A program made the translations under genes and the position numbers. 64,000 nt of DNA from Pseudomonadota bacterium (GTDB lineage Bacteria > Pseudomonadota > Gammaproteobacteria > Burkholderiales > Sulfuriferulaceae): the NCBI GenBank assembly GCA_021801025.1, contig JAJYYK010000005.1:62001-126000 (forward strand), in the 5' to 3' direction. Below the pieces are notes generated by a model. The model was not told where the DNA came from. It saw only the letters and a program-made list of their open reading frames with translations, and made no database searches. This document shows, piece after piece, positions 29,012 to 37,323 of this stretch; the first letter of the stretch is position 1, and every line of letters begins with the position of its first letter.

Positions 29012-29446
29012 TTAATCAATCTGTGCGACGGCAATATAATTATGGGGCATGGGGTCATGGGGCCCTTTCCAACACACGGTAACAGTCACGACATTGTTTG
29101 CAATGCCGCTTATCCCGATGGTTTGCATGGCAGGTATTGCGTCTGGAAGATCGTTGCCGACATCGGTGAGCCAGGCGAGTACCGGTGCGTAATTGGATGG
29201 TGTTCCTGTTGCGTTACAGGCCGCCCCCCCTCCCGACGTTTGGCTGTATGCCATTAAATTTTGCTTGTCCCCCCACATTTGCCCGATAATCTGGTTAGCC
29301 AACATCGATGCATTTGCCCGATATTTGGCGTCAGCAGTGGCTTTCACCCCTGCCACTTGTAAAGCGACCAATCCCAGGATGCCAACTGAAAAGATAAGGA
29401 GACCCAATAAAGCCTCCAATAAAATAGCGCCCGCTTCATGTCTCAT
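29012..29446 (-). CDS. pilV: Minor pilin PilV
   Basis: This 144-residue minor pilin has the prepilin leader MRHEAG and the helix AILLEALLGLLIFSVGILGL with Glu at +5. The downstream part has a C-terminal WKGPHDPMPHNYIAV segment. The ATG at 29446 was preferred over the one three codons upstream because AGGGA lies at the right distance. It overlaps fimT by a few bases at most, indicating tight coupling. Confidence 0.86.
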   Translation of the reverse strand: MRHEAGAILLEALLGLLIFSVGILGLVALQVAGVKATADAKYRANASMLANQIIGQMWGDKQNLMAYSQTSGGGAACNATGTPSNYAPVLAWLTDVGNDLPDAIPAMQTIGISGIANNVVTVTVCWKGPHDPMPHNYIAVAQID

Positions 29447-29448
29447 TG

Positions 29449-30003
29449 TCAGCATCCCTGTGGACTTCCGGCAGGAAGTGCAGGATTACACATGCGAATT
29501 GAGCCGTATGGCGTGACATTGATTTGCAAGCACTGCATCGGCCCGCCGGCACTGACGCAAGCGCCCCCTGTCGGATTGGAAACATTGATTGTCACACCTG
29601 TTGAAATGGCTGTTCCGGAAAAGGTTACCGTACTTTGTGTCGAATTGATGCTGGCATTCTTGCCGCTTTCAGCGGCCAGGCCGCCTTGAATAAATCCACT
29701 CGTGCTGGGTACACCACCTTGATCCACGGCAACTTCCCAGTTAGGTCCGGTAGACGATGGTGAAGGTGTGGCACCGTTGGAGGGTGTATTTGAAATTAAA
29801 GAAAAATCAACGGGCTGATTGCGTTTTGCGGCTTCAGATTCTGCTCTTTGCAATGAATTATAAATCCCTTCAGCCGTTGACCTGATTTGCTGATTTTGTA
29901 TCCATTCCAAAAAAGAAGGCATGGCGAGCGCACTCAAAATCGCAAAAAGAGACATGGCAATCAAAAGTTCGATCAACGAAAAACCGGCATCAATCCTTAA
30001 CAT
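29449..30003 (-). CDS. fimT: Minor pilin FimT/GspH family
   Basis: The 184-residue protein has the class III signal MLRIDAG followed by FSLIELLIAMSLFAILSALA (Glu at +5). The GspH/FimT-type body follows, with IRSTAEGIYNSLQRAESEAA just after the helix and a Cys-containing C-terminus (MCNPALPAGSPQGC). FimT proteins have been linked to DNA binding in natural transformation in some species. The start was chosen from the AGAGGGA ribosome-binding site; it overlaps the pilE end by 7 bp. Confidence 0.85.
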   Translation of the reverse strand: MLRIDAGFSLIELLIAMSLFAILSALAMPSFLEWIQNQQIRSTAEGIYNSLQRAESEAAKRNQPVDFSLISNTPSNGATPSPSSTGPNWEVAVDQGGVPSTSGFIQGGLAAESGKNASINSTQSTVTFSGTAISTGVTINVSNPTGGACVSAGGPMQCLQINVTPYGSIRMCNPALPAGSPQGC

Positions 30004-30443
30004 GACCCATCCCTCTTCACCGACCAGCACGCGGGATTGCCTGCCCAACCCGTTGGCCCTATTGAGGTTTTGACGTCTTGTTCGTTAATGGTATAGGTAA
30101 AACCGTTGGTAGCGGGCGTACTTCCTGTTGCCTTTAAGGTGAAAGACTGTCCTGCACCGGCACCTGGTGTTGTGTTCAATTGACACGAATAAATGAAATA
30201 TTGTGTAGGAGGAATAGCATTAGGAACAGCAATACCGCAGGCACCGCCACTCGCGTAACTGTTATTATCCTGATAATACTGTTCCATCATGACACGATAA
30301 TTGGCCAACATGGTCGCATCCGTTAACTGGCCCCGCTTCACATAGTCAGAATAATTCGGTATTGCAATAGCACTCAGAATGGCAATAATCGCCACAGTGA
30401 TGAGCAACTCAATTAATGTGAAACCTTCCATCTTTTTTTGCAT
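29997..30443 (-). CDS. pilE: Type IV pilin (PilE/PilA type)
   Basis: The 148-residue pilin has a short leader MQKKMEG and the canonical helix FTLIELLITVAIIAILSAIA (Glu at +5), followed by IPNYSDYVKRGQ. It carries four cysteines, including a C-terminal loop pair ending ...CWSVKRDGSC. The ribosome-binding site GGAGGGG directly before ATG 30443 decides the start. It heads the operon pilE-fimT-pilV-pilW-pilX-small gene-pilY1, as in PilE/minor-pilin loci of Betaproteobacteria. It could be a minor pilin or the major subunit; that cannot be decided here. Confidence 0.9.
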   Translation of the reverse strand: MQKKMEGFTLIELLITVAIIAILSAIAIPNYSDYVKRGQLTDATMLANYRVMMEQYYQDNNSYASGGACGIAVPNAIPPTQYFIYSCQLNTTPGAGAGQSFTLKATGSTPATNGFTYTINEQDVKTSIGPTGWAGNPACWSVKRDGSC

Positions 30444-30739
30444 TTTCCCCTCCACAGATAAACTCAGAACTGAGAGATCCCTTTAATTTTATAGTTTGAG
30501 AATGCATTAAGATACGGGTTTATACTACTCTGAGAATTAACAGTGGTCAATACGATAAAATTCAAGATAATAATGAATATTATTAGTGTAACCTCATGCA
30601 TTTTAGTCCGGTCCCGCGACGTACCCCGGACGCATTGGCATCCATCGGTCAACTTGGACATTAAATCATTAAACCAGCATGTAAACCCAAACCTCTGTGG
30701 TGCGTTAAGGAAATAGCACACCCTGATATTTATCTGAAT
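30444..30739. promoter_or_regulatory. Divergent control region between pilE and cphA'
   Basis: About 296 bp separate the divergent pilE and cphA' genes and must hold both promoters. The middle (30480-30600) is AT-rich. No clear sigma-54 site or named operator was found, and no gene is seen in it. Confidence 0.5.
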
Positions 30740-32944
30740 ATGACCCCTGACTTACTTTCCAAGCACCATCTTCACATCCCACCCGATGAAGTTCGCTCAA
30801 CCCGCAACCTTCACTTCTTGCGTATTTTATCGCTAAAAGGCCCCAACATCTGGACCTATCGCCCGGTACTGGAAGTGTGGGTGGACATCGGTAATCTGGA
30901 AGACGAGCCCTCCAACCTGATTCCCGGTTTTGCAGAACGCCTGACTCGTTGGCTGCCCAGTCTCATCGAACACCATTGCAGCCCCGGTCACCGGGGGGGG
31001 TTTGTCAGCCGACTGTATGAGGGAACCTGGGCTGGGCATATTTTGGAACATGTCACACTGGAATTACAAGCCTTGGCCGGTATGCCTGCCGGATTTGGCC
31101 GAGCGCGCGAAATGGATCGCCGCGGGGTGTACAAAGTGGTGGTGCGTGCATTTCATGAAATCGTGACCCTGCGAGCACTCGAACTGGCGCGAGCACTCAT
31201 CCTGGCGGCCATGGATGACCGTGAATTTGATGTGCCGACAGCCATTGATGCGCTACGCGATCTCGCTGAAACCCATTTACTGGGCCCCAGCACACACAGT
31301 ATCGTCGAAGCTGCAGACGACCATGACATCCCTGCCCTGCGCATGAACGAGGGCAACCTGGTGCAATTGGGTTATGGCAGTGCACAACGCCGCATCTGGA
31401 CCGCTGAAACAGACCAGACCAGCGCTATTGCCGAAACCATTTCCCGCGACAAAGCGCTCACTAAAACTTTATTGCAGCAGGCAGGCATTCCGATTCCACA
31501 AGGCCATGTGGTACACAGCGCACAAGAAGCTTGGGAAGTTGCCCAGGATATTGGCTTGCCGGTGGTAGTTAAACCTTTAAGCGGCAATCATGGGCGAGCT
31601 GTGTTCACGCACCTGACCCAACAAACAGAAATCGAAACCGCCTACACCATTGCAGAGCAGGAAGACGAAGATGTACTGATCGAGCGACATATTGTGGGAC
31701 ATGAACACCGGCTTTTAGTGGTGGGGAACAAACTGGTCGCCGCCGCACGCGGGGAAATCGCCATGGTGACTGGCGATGGTGCGTCCACGATAGGTCAATT
31801 GATTGATCGCCAGATTAACAGTGATCCACGCCGCGGTGATAGCGAACTGCATCCGCTGAACTGCGTTCGTGTTGATTCGGCATGTCTGCTGGAATTGCGC
31901 CAACAGGGTTTTCAATCGGATGCAGACATCCCGACCACAGGCCAGGAAGTGGTCATCCAGCGCATGGGCAATGTGGCGGCAGATGTGACCGCACAGGTGC
32001 ATCCAGACACTGCCGTACTGGTCGCGCTGGCTGCCAGAATTGTCGGTTTGGACATTGCCGGCATTGATTTGGTGGCACAAGACATTTCGCAACCTCTGGC
32101 ACTGCAACAGGGGGCTATCGTAGAAGTCAATGCGGGCCCCGGCCTCTTGATGCATCTCAAACCCGCTCAGGGCAAAGCGCGCCCAGTGGGTCAGGCCATT
32201 GTCGAACATCTGTTTCCCAGGTCATCCGATGGGCGTATTCCCATCATCGCTGTGACAGGCAATACAGACCGCACAGCGGTGGCGCACTTGATTGCCTATT
32301 TGTTACAACTTGACCGCAAACAGGTCGCACTGGCCTCACGTGACGGACTTTTTCTCGATCAGCGACAAATTGATACGGGTAATCAAGCCACGTTTCGCGG
32401 TGCTGATCGCTTGCTGCGTAACCCGGCGGAGGGTACGGCAGTGATGGAAATTGACGATGAGAATCTGCTTGAACACGGTTTGGCTTTTGATCGCTGCCAA
32501 CTTGCTGTGATCACTGACATTGATGCTGAAAAAGATTTCAGTGCCTATGCCATGAACGATCCAGCCAAACGGTTCATGATTTACCGTACTCCCATTGATG
32601 TGGTGCTGCCCGGTGGTGCAGCGGTACTGCCTGCCGATCAAGCTGTGGCACACGAATTGGCCGCCCTGTGTGATGGCGAAGTCATTTTTTATACCGAAAA
32701 CCACCATCTGCCCACGTTGGGCACACATTTTTCTCAGGGTGGGCGTGCCGTAACGCTTGATCAAGATGCAATCCTGTTCACTCACGGCGACACCACCTTA
32801 CCATTAATGCGGGTGAAAGAATTGCCGCACGACCTCATCAGTGTGCCGCAAGCACTTGCCGCCATGGCTGCAGTTTTAGCACTTGGGGTATCCGCAGAAC
32901 TTATCCGTACTGGCCTGATGGCCTACACCAAAGATAAAGGTTAA
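30740..32944 (+). CDS. Cyanophycin synthetase-like protein CphA' with degenerate ligase site
   Basis: This 734-residue paralogue of the adjacent CphA has the N domain and an ATP-grasp domain (KTLLQQAGIPIPQG; VVKPLSGNHGRAV; VEVNAGPGLLMHL). The Mur-ligase-like domain then loses its P-loop: CphA has GTNGKTTT where this protein has GNTDRTAV (about residues 505-512). It also stops about 120 residues earlier, without the Mur-ligase C-terminal domain. It may therefore keep only the ATP-grasp reaction (Asp addition) or act as a non-catalytic partner. It lies 5 bp upstream of cphA in the same operon. Confidence 0.88.
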   Translation: MTPDLLSKHHLHIPPDEVRSTRNLHFLRILSLKGPNIWTYRPVLEVWVDIGNLEDEPSNLIPGFAERLTRWLPSLIEHHCSPGHRGGFVSRLYEGTWAGHILEHVTLELQALAGMPAGFGRAREMDRRGVYKVVVRAFHEIVTLRALELARALILAAMDDREFDVPTAIDALRDLAETHLLGPSTHSIVEAADDHDIPALRMNEGNLVQLGYGSAQRRIWTAETDQTSAIAETISRDKALTKTLLQQAGIPIPQGHVVHSAQEAWEVAQDIGLPVVVKPLSGNHGRAVFTHLTQQTEIETAYTIAEQEDEDVLIERHIVGHEHRLLVVGNKLVAAARGEIAMVTGDGASTIGQLIDRQINSDPRRGDSELHPLNCVRVDSACLLELRQQGFQSDADIPTTGQEVVIQRMGNVAADVTAQVHPDTAVLVALAARIVGLDIAGIDLVAQDISQPLALQQGAIVEVNAGPGLLMHLKPAQGKARPVGQAIVEHLFPRSSDGRIPIIAVTGNTDRTAVAHLIAYLLQLDRKQVALASRDGLFLDQRQIDTGNQATFRGADRLLRNPAEGTAVMEIDDENLLEHGLAFDRCQLAVITDIDAEKDFSAYAMNDPAKRFMIYRTPIDVVLPGGAAVLPADQAVAHELAALCDGEVIFYTENHHLPTLGTHFSQGGRAVTLDQDAILFTHGDTTLPLMRVKELPHDLISVPQALAAMAAVLALGVSAELIRTGLMAYTKDKG

Positions 32945-32949
32945 TACTT

Positions 32950-35523
32950 ATGCAAGTTTCTCGCATACGGGCACTGCGCGGCCCCAATTTATGGAGTCGG
33001 CATTGCGCGCTTGAAGCGATTGTGCAATGCACACGCAGCGAAGCAGATTTAACCTTATTACCGGAATTTGAGCCAGCCTTGCGCGCGCGCTTCCCTGAAA
33101 TAGATGTTTTGCAGGCTTTAGGTGCCAGTCAACATTTGCCTATGGCGCATGCCCTGGAAATCGCCGCGCTGTCGTTGCAAGCCATGGCAGGTTGCCCGGT
33201 GACATTTAGCCGCACCACGCCAACTTTGGAAGCGGGTACCTATCAAGTGGTGATTGAATACAGTGAAGAAGATGTCGGGCGACTGGCTTTGCAACAAGCG
33301 CTGTCACTGTGTCATGCTGCCGCCACGGATGCCCCGTTTGATGCACAAACCGCATTGGCGGAATTGCGGGCGCTGGATGAAGACTTGAGACTTGGACCCA
33401 GTACTGGCTCGATCGTGGCGGCAGCTGTTCGCCGGGGGATTCCATGGCGGCGATTAACGGAAGGTAGCATGGTGCAATTAGGTTGGGGAAAACAGCAACG
33501 GCGGATTCTGGCAGCCGAATCCGACCGCACCAGTGCGGTGGCAGAAGCCATCGCGCAAGACAAAGACCTCACCAAATCGCTGTTGCACACCATCGGCGTG
33601 CCGATTCCGCAAGGCCGTCCCGTTGTCGATGTTGAGGATGCATGGCGGGCAGCGCAAGAAATCGGCTGTGCTGTGGCGGTCAAACCCCAATTTGGCAACC
33701 AGGGGCGCGGGGTTGCAGTCAACCTTGAAACACAAGAACAGGTGGTTGCTGCCTGGCATGCAGCGGCCAATATCAGCACCCCGGTGCTGGTCGAGCGCTA
33801 CATCACAGGTCATGATTATCGTCTGTTGGTGATTGGCAATAGACTGGTCGCTGCGGCAAGACGCGACCCGCCGCATGTGTTTGGTGATGGTCAACACAGC
33901 ATCCAGCATCTGGTTGGGATCATCAACAGTGACCCTCGCCGCAGCGAGGGTCATGCCACCTCACTCAGCAAAATCCGCCTGGACGACATCGCGCTCGCCA
34001 CATTAACGAAACAGGGTTACACCCCGAACAGCATCCCAAAATTAGGTGCCCGCGTCGTGTTGCGTAATAATGCCAACCTCAGTACGGGCGGCAGTGCTAC
34101 GGATGTCACCGATGACTTGCACCCGGATATTGCGGCCTGCGCTGTGGATGCGGCCAGGATGATCGGTCTGGACATTTGCGGTGTGGACATTCTGTGTGAC
34201 AGCATCCACTTGCCGCTGGAAAATCAGGGGGGTGGCGTGGTTGAAGTCAACGCTGCACCCGGTTTACGGATGCATTTATCTCCTTCATTTGGCAAGGCGC
34301 GAGATGTGGGCAGCGCCATCATCGACATGATGTTTGCGCCCGGCAAACAAGGCCGCATACCGGTGGTTGCGGTCGCTGGCACGAATGGAAAAACCACCAC
34401 CGTGCGTTTGACCGCTCACCTGCTGCGTCAACAGGGTTGGTGCGTAGGCATGACCAACTCGGATGGGGTGTACATCGATACGCAACAAATTGACAATGGA
34501 GATTGCAGCGGACCAAAAAGTGCGCGCAATGTGCTGGCACACCCACTGGTGGATGCCGCAGTGCTGGAAACGGCCCGGGGAGGCTTGTTACGTGAAGGAT
34601 TGGCCTTTGACAAATGTGATGTCGCCATCGTCACCAACATTGGTATCGGCGATCACCTCGGCCTCAATTACATCAACACGCTGGACGAATTGGCGGTGGT
34701 CAAACGCATCATTGTCGAAAATGTTGCGACACATGGCACTGCGGTGCTCAATGCCGCTGATCCGGCGGTAGCCAAAATGGCCAGTGTTTGCCCTGGCAAG
34801 ATCATTTATTTTGCTCACAACCAGCACAACACGGTGCTCGCCACTCACCACGCACGTGGTCAGCGCGTGATCTATTGCGAGGGGGAACACATCATTGCAC
34901 AAGAAGGCAAGATTAAACACCGCTTTGCCATGTCCGACATTCCCCTCACCTTCAATGGGAAAATCGGTTTCCAACTTGACAACGTCATGGCTGCCCTGGG
35001 CGCAGTCTGGGCGCTGGGCGTGGATTGGGAAACCGTGCGTCGCGGCCTGAGCAGTTTCATTAACAATCCCATCACCGCTCCCGGTCGCTTCAACCTGTTC
35101 AATTACCGTGGCGCTACGCTCATTGCCGATTACGGCCATAATCCGGATGCCATGCTGGCCCTGGTGGCCGCCGTTGACGCATTGCCGTCCCAGCAACGTT
35201 TTGTCGTCATCAGCGGCGCCGGTGACCGCAGGGATGAAGATCTGCGCCAGCAAACCCAAATCCTCGGTGAAGCCTTTGATACTGTGGTGCTGTATCAGGA
35301 TCAATGCCAACGCGGACGTAACTCAGGCGAAGTGTTGGCGTTGTTGCGTGAAGGGTTGGTGCAAGCCAGCCGCACAAAAACCATCACCGAAATCGATGGT
35401 GAATTTGCGGCGATTGATTTCGCCCTGTCCCAACTCGCACCAGGGGATTTGTGCCTGATATTAATTGATCAGGTCGAAGAAGCGCTGGCGCATATTGCCA
35501 AACGGGTGAATGAAACAACTTGA
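32950..35523 (+). CDS. cphA: Cyanophycin synthetase
   Basis: This 857-residue enzyme polymerises aspartate and arginine into the storage polymer cyanophycin. All three parts are intact: an N-terminal domain, an ATP-grasp domain (SLLHTIGVPIPQG, KPQFGNQGRGV, VEVNAAPGLRMHL), and a Mur-ligase-like domain with P-loop AGTNGKTTTV (about 475-484). The C-terminal ligase domain follows (RFNLFNYRGATLIADYGHNP...). The length fits bacterial CphA. No cyanophycinase or isoaspartyl dipeptidase gene is in the window. Confidence 0.95.
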   Translation: MQVSRIRALRGPNLWSRHCALEAIVQCTRSEADLTLLPEFEPALRARFPEIDVLQALGASQHLPMAHALEIAALSLQAMAGCPVTFSRTTPTLEAGTYQVVIEYSEEDVGRLALQQALSLCHAAATDAPFDAQTALAELRALDEDLRLGPSTGSIVAAAVRRGIPWRRLTEGSMVQLGWGKQQRRILAAESDRTSAVAEAIAQDKDLTKSLLHTIGVPIPQGRPVVDVEDAWRAAQEIGCAVAVKPQFGNQGRGVAVNLETQEQVVAAWHAAANISTPVLVERYITGHDYRLLVIGNRLVAAARRDPPHVFGDGQHSIQHLVGIINSDPRRSEGHATSLSKIRLDDIALATLTKQGYTPNSIPKLGARVVLRNNANLSTGGSATDVTDDLHPDIAACAVDAARMIGLDICGVDILCDSIHLPLENQGGGVVEVNAAPGLRMHLSPSFGKARDVGSAIIDMMFAPGKQGRIPVVAVAGTNGKTTTVRLTAHLLRQQGWCVGMTNSDGVYIDTQQIDNGDCSGPKSARNVLAHPLVDAAVLETARGGLLREGLAFDKCDVAIVTNIGIGDHLGLNYINTLDELAVVKRIIVENVATHGTAVLNAADPAVAKMASVCPGKIIYFAHNQHNTVLATHHARGQRVIYCEGEHIIAQEGKIKHRFAMSDIPLTFNGKIGFQLDNVMAALGAVWALGVDWETVRRGLSSFINNPITAPGRFNLFNYRGATLIADYGHNPDAMLALVAAVDALPSQQRFVVISGAGDRRDEDLRQQTQILGEAFDTVVLYQDQCQRGRNSGEVLALLREGLVQASRTKTITEIDGEFAAIDFALSQLAPGDLCLILIDQVEEALAHIAKRVNETT

Positions 35524-35550
35524 TCAAGCAATAATGTCGCAAAGTGTTCA

Positions 35551-35723
35551 ACCCAAACAATCCATTAAGACACGAGATAATGGCGAGACAAGTTGCGAGT
35601 CAGTTTTTTGACTTGGGAGAAGCGCATAGTGAATTATGGGCGCCGAACAAGCCGGAAAAATGGTTGTTTGTGACCGCCAGCACTCACGTAGGCTCGTAGA
35701 GCCGCCTAATGGATTATTTGGGT
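35551..35723 (+). mobile_element. MITE-like element, copy A (173 bp)
   Basis: The ends are inverted repeats (ACCCAAACAATCCATTAAG and CCTAATGGATTATTTGGGT, 17 of 19 matching). The same trinucleotide, TCA, flanks both ends (35548-35550 and 35724-35726), consistent with a 3-bp target duplication. The interior is closely similar to copy B at 41959-42132 in the opposite orientation. No transposase is encoded. TNA duplications of 3 bp are known for IS5-family (IS1031-type) elements, so a non-autonomous derivative of such an element is a reasonable guess. It fills the gap between cphA and the flavin reductase gene. Confidence 0.8.
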
Positions 35724-35751
35724 TCAATAAACCACCAGAAATGGGAAGTGA

Positions 35752-36312
35752 ATGACGGGACATCTTGAGAAAAATGATTTTCCTGTGAGTCAGGTGCGGC
35801 GCTATCTGGAGCCCGGCCCGATCGTGCTGGTATCGTCGAAGTGGGCGGGCAGGACGAACATCATGACGCTGGGCTGGCACACCATTCTGGAGTTTTCGCC
35901 TTCGCTTGTCGGTTGCATGATCTCAGGTAGCAATCATAGCCACCCTATGATCCGTAATAGCGGCGAGTGTGTCATCAACCTGCCGACGACGGCACTCATC
36001 GACGCCGTGGTCGGGATAGGTAACACGTCCGGCGCGGAGATTGACAAATTCGCAAAATTTGACCTGACTGCAGACAAAGCCTCGGATGTCGAGGCGCCTT
36101 TGATCCGCGAATGTCATGCCAGCTTCGAATGCCGCCTGCACGATGACATCCTGGTGGAGAAATATAACTTCTTTATCTTCGAGGTGGTGAAGGCACATGT
36201 CGCCGCCATACCGGCATATCCCAAGACTTTACACTACACCGGCGACGGGGTGTTCATGGTTTCAGGCAAGGTCATTAACCGCAGGTCACAATTCCGGCCT
36301 GAGATGTTATGA
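35752..36312 (+). CDS. Flavin reductase family protein (FMN-binding split barrel)
   Basis: This 186-residue protein has flavin reductase-like features: PGPIVLVSSKWAGRTNIMTL near the N-terminus, SHPMIRNSGECVINLP (about 63-78), and a late GDGVFMVSGKVINRR. Such proteins bind FMN and reduce it or act as oxidoreductases. It is flanked by the MITE copy A upstream and by the prenyltransferase operon downstream, and is not obviously part of either neighbouring pathway. GGGAAG precedes the ATG. Confidence 0.85.
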   Translation: MTGHLEKNDFPVSQVRRYLEPGPIVLVSSKWAGRTNIMTLGWHTILEFSPSLVGCMISGSNHSHPMIRNSGECVINLPTTALIDAVVGIGNTSGAEIDKFAKFDLTADKASDVEAPLIRECHASFECRLHDDILVEKYNFFIFEVVKAHVAAIPAYPKTLHYTGDGVFMVSGKVINRRSQFRPEML

Positions 36313-36392
36313 AAAAGATTTCATTCACATCACACACAACACAACTTTTATGAAAGGCCTTTGCTCAACAACCGGGCTTGCTCATATTTCGT

Positions 36393-36398
36393 TATACT
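36393..36398 (+). promoter_or_regulatory. Possible -10 box for the UbiA operon
   Basis: TATACT within an AT-rich stretch lies about 47 bp before the GTG chosen for the prenyltransferase. No good -35 is seen, so this is only a candidate. Confidence 0.25.
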
Positions 36399-36444
36399 TA
36401 CCCAACAATATGCTCATTTTTTATTTAAACACCCAAATTTCACT

Positions 36445-37323
36445 GTGAATCCCGTCAATTACTTCCGCCTCCTCCGCCCACACCAGTATCTCAAAAATAC
36501 CTTTGTCTGGGTTGGGCTAATTTATTTCCACCCCTTCGCCTGGGAAAAGGTTACCCAGGTGGGTACGGTGTTTCTGGCATTTTGTGCTGCGGCCAGTTGC
36601 GTGTATGTGTTCAACGACATTTTTGACGCAGCTTCTGATCGGCTTCATCCGATTAAACGCCATCGACCGATTGCCAACGGCTCGGTTTCCATCCGTAGCG
36701 CATGGGTTTTGTCGGCCATTCTGGCGCTGTTGGGTTTGGGTTTGGCTGCTGTGGTCAGCGATCAGGCGATCATCCTGATCGGGCTTTATTTAATTATCAA
36801 TATGGCGTATTCGCTGCGTTTAAAAGAAGTGGTGATTTTAGATGTGTTCATCATTTCGGCGGGCTTTATGTTGCGTATCCTGGCCGGTACGGTTGGGACC
36901 GGCATCCCGCCATCGCAATGGTTATTGCTGACAGGGTTGATGGTGACTTTGTTTTTGGGCTTTGCCAAACGCCGCGCCGAATTGCTGATGCTGGAAAATT
37001 CGCATCAAACCGATCCAGTCAGCGTACGCCGTGTGCTCAACGATTACAGCCCCGTAGTACTGGATCAACTCACCAGCATCACTGCCGCCTGTACCGTACT
37101 GAGCTACGGGCTTTATACGGTCAGTCCTGACACGGTCAAAGCGCACGGCACTTACGCTTTATTTTATACCTTGCCATTCATCATTTATGGCGTATTTCGC
37201 TATCTTTTTCTGTTACACCACCATGCGCGCGGCAGTGACACCGCGAAAGACCTGTTAACGGATACCCATCTGATGCTGACGGGTTTGTTATGGCTGGTGG
37301 TCACTTTGTCTGTTCTGGCATGA
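36445..37323 (+). CDS. UbiA-family prenyltransferase, decaprenyl-phosphate phosphoribosyltransferase-like
   Basis: This 292-residue, about nine-helix membrane protein belongs to the UbiA superfamily. The first Asp-rich motif is NDIFDAASDRLHP (about 54-66) and the second is conserved as the LKEVVILDVFIISAG region. The start RLLRPHQYLKN and the FAKRRAELLML segment are characteristic of DPPR synthases (the Rv3806c type), which join a polyprenyl phosphate to PRPP. The neighbouring DprE1- and DprE2-like genes support this over a quinone function. The GTG start is uncertain because the frame is open upstream. The stop overlaps the next ATG (ATGA). Confidence 0.85.
   Translation: MNPVNYFRLLRPHQYLKNTFVWVGLIYFHPFAWEKVTQVGTVFLAFCAAASCVYVFNDIFDAASDRLHPIKRHRPIANGSVSIRSAWVLSAILALLGLGLAAVVSDQAIILIGLYLIINMAYSLRLKEVVILDVFIISAGFMLRILAGTVGTGIPPSQWLLLTGLMVTLFLGFAKRRAELLMLENSHQTDPVSVRRVLNDYSPVVLDQLTSITAACTVLSYGLYTVSPDTVKAHGTYALFYTLPFIIYGVFRYLFLLHHHARGSDTAKDLLTDTHLMLTGLLWLVVTLSVLA

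Noticed and set aside
30464-30721. Minus-strand frame between pilE and cphA'
   Set aside because: AT-rich intergenic control DNA; composition and lack of motifs do not support a protein.
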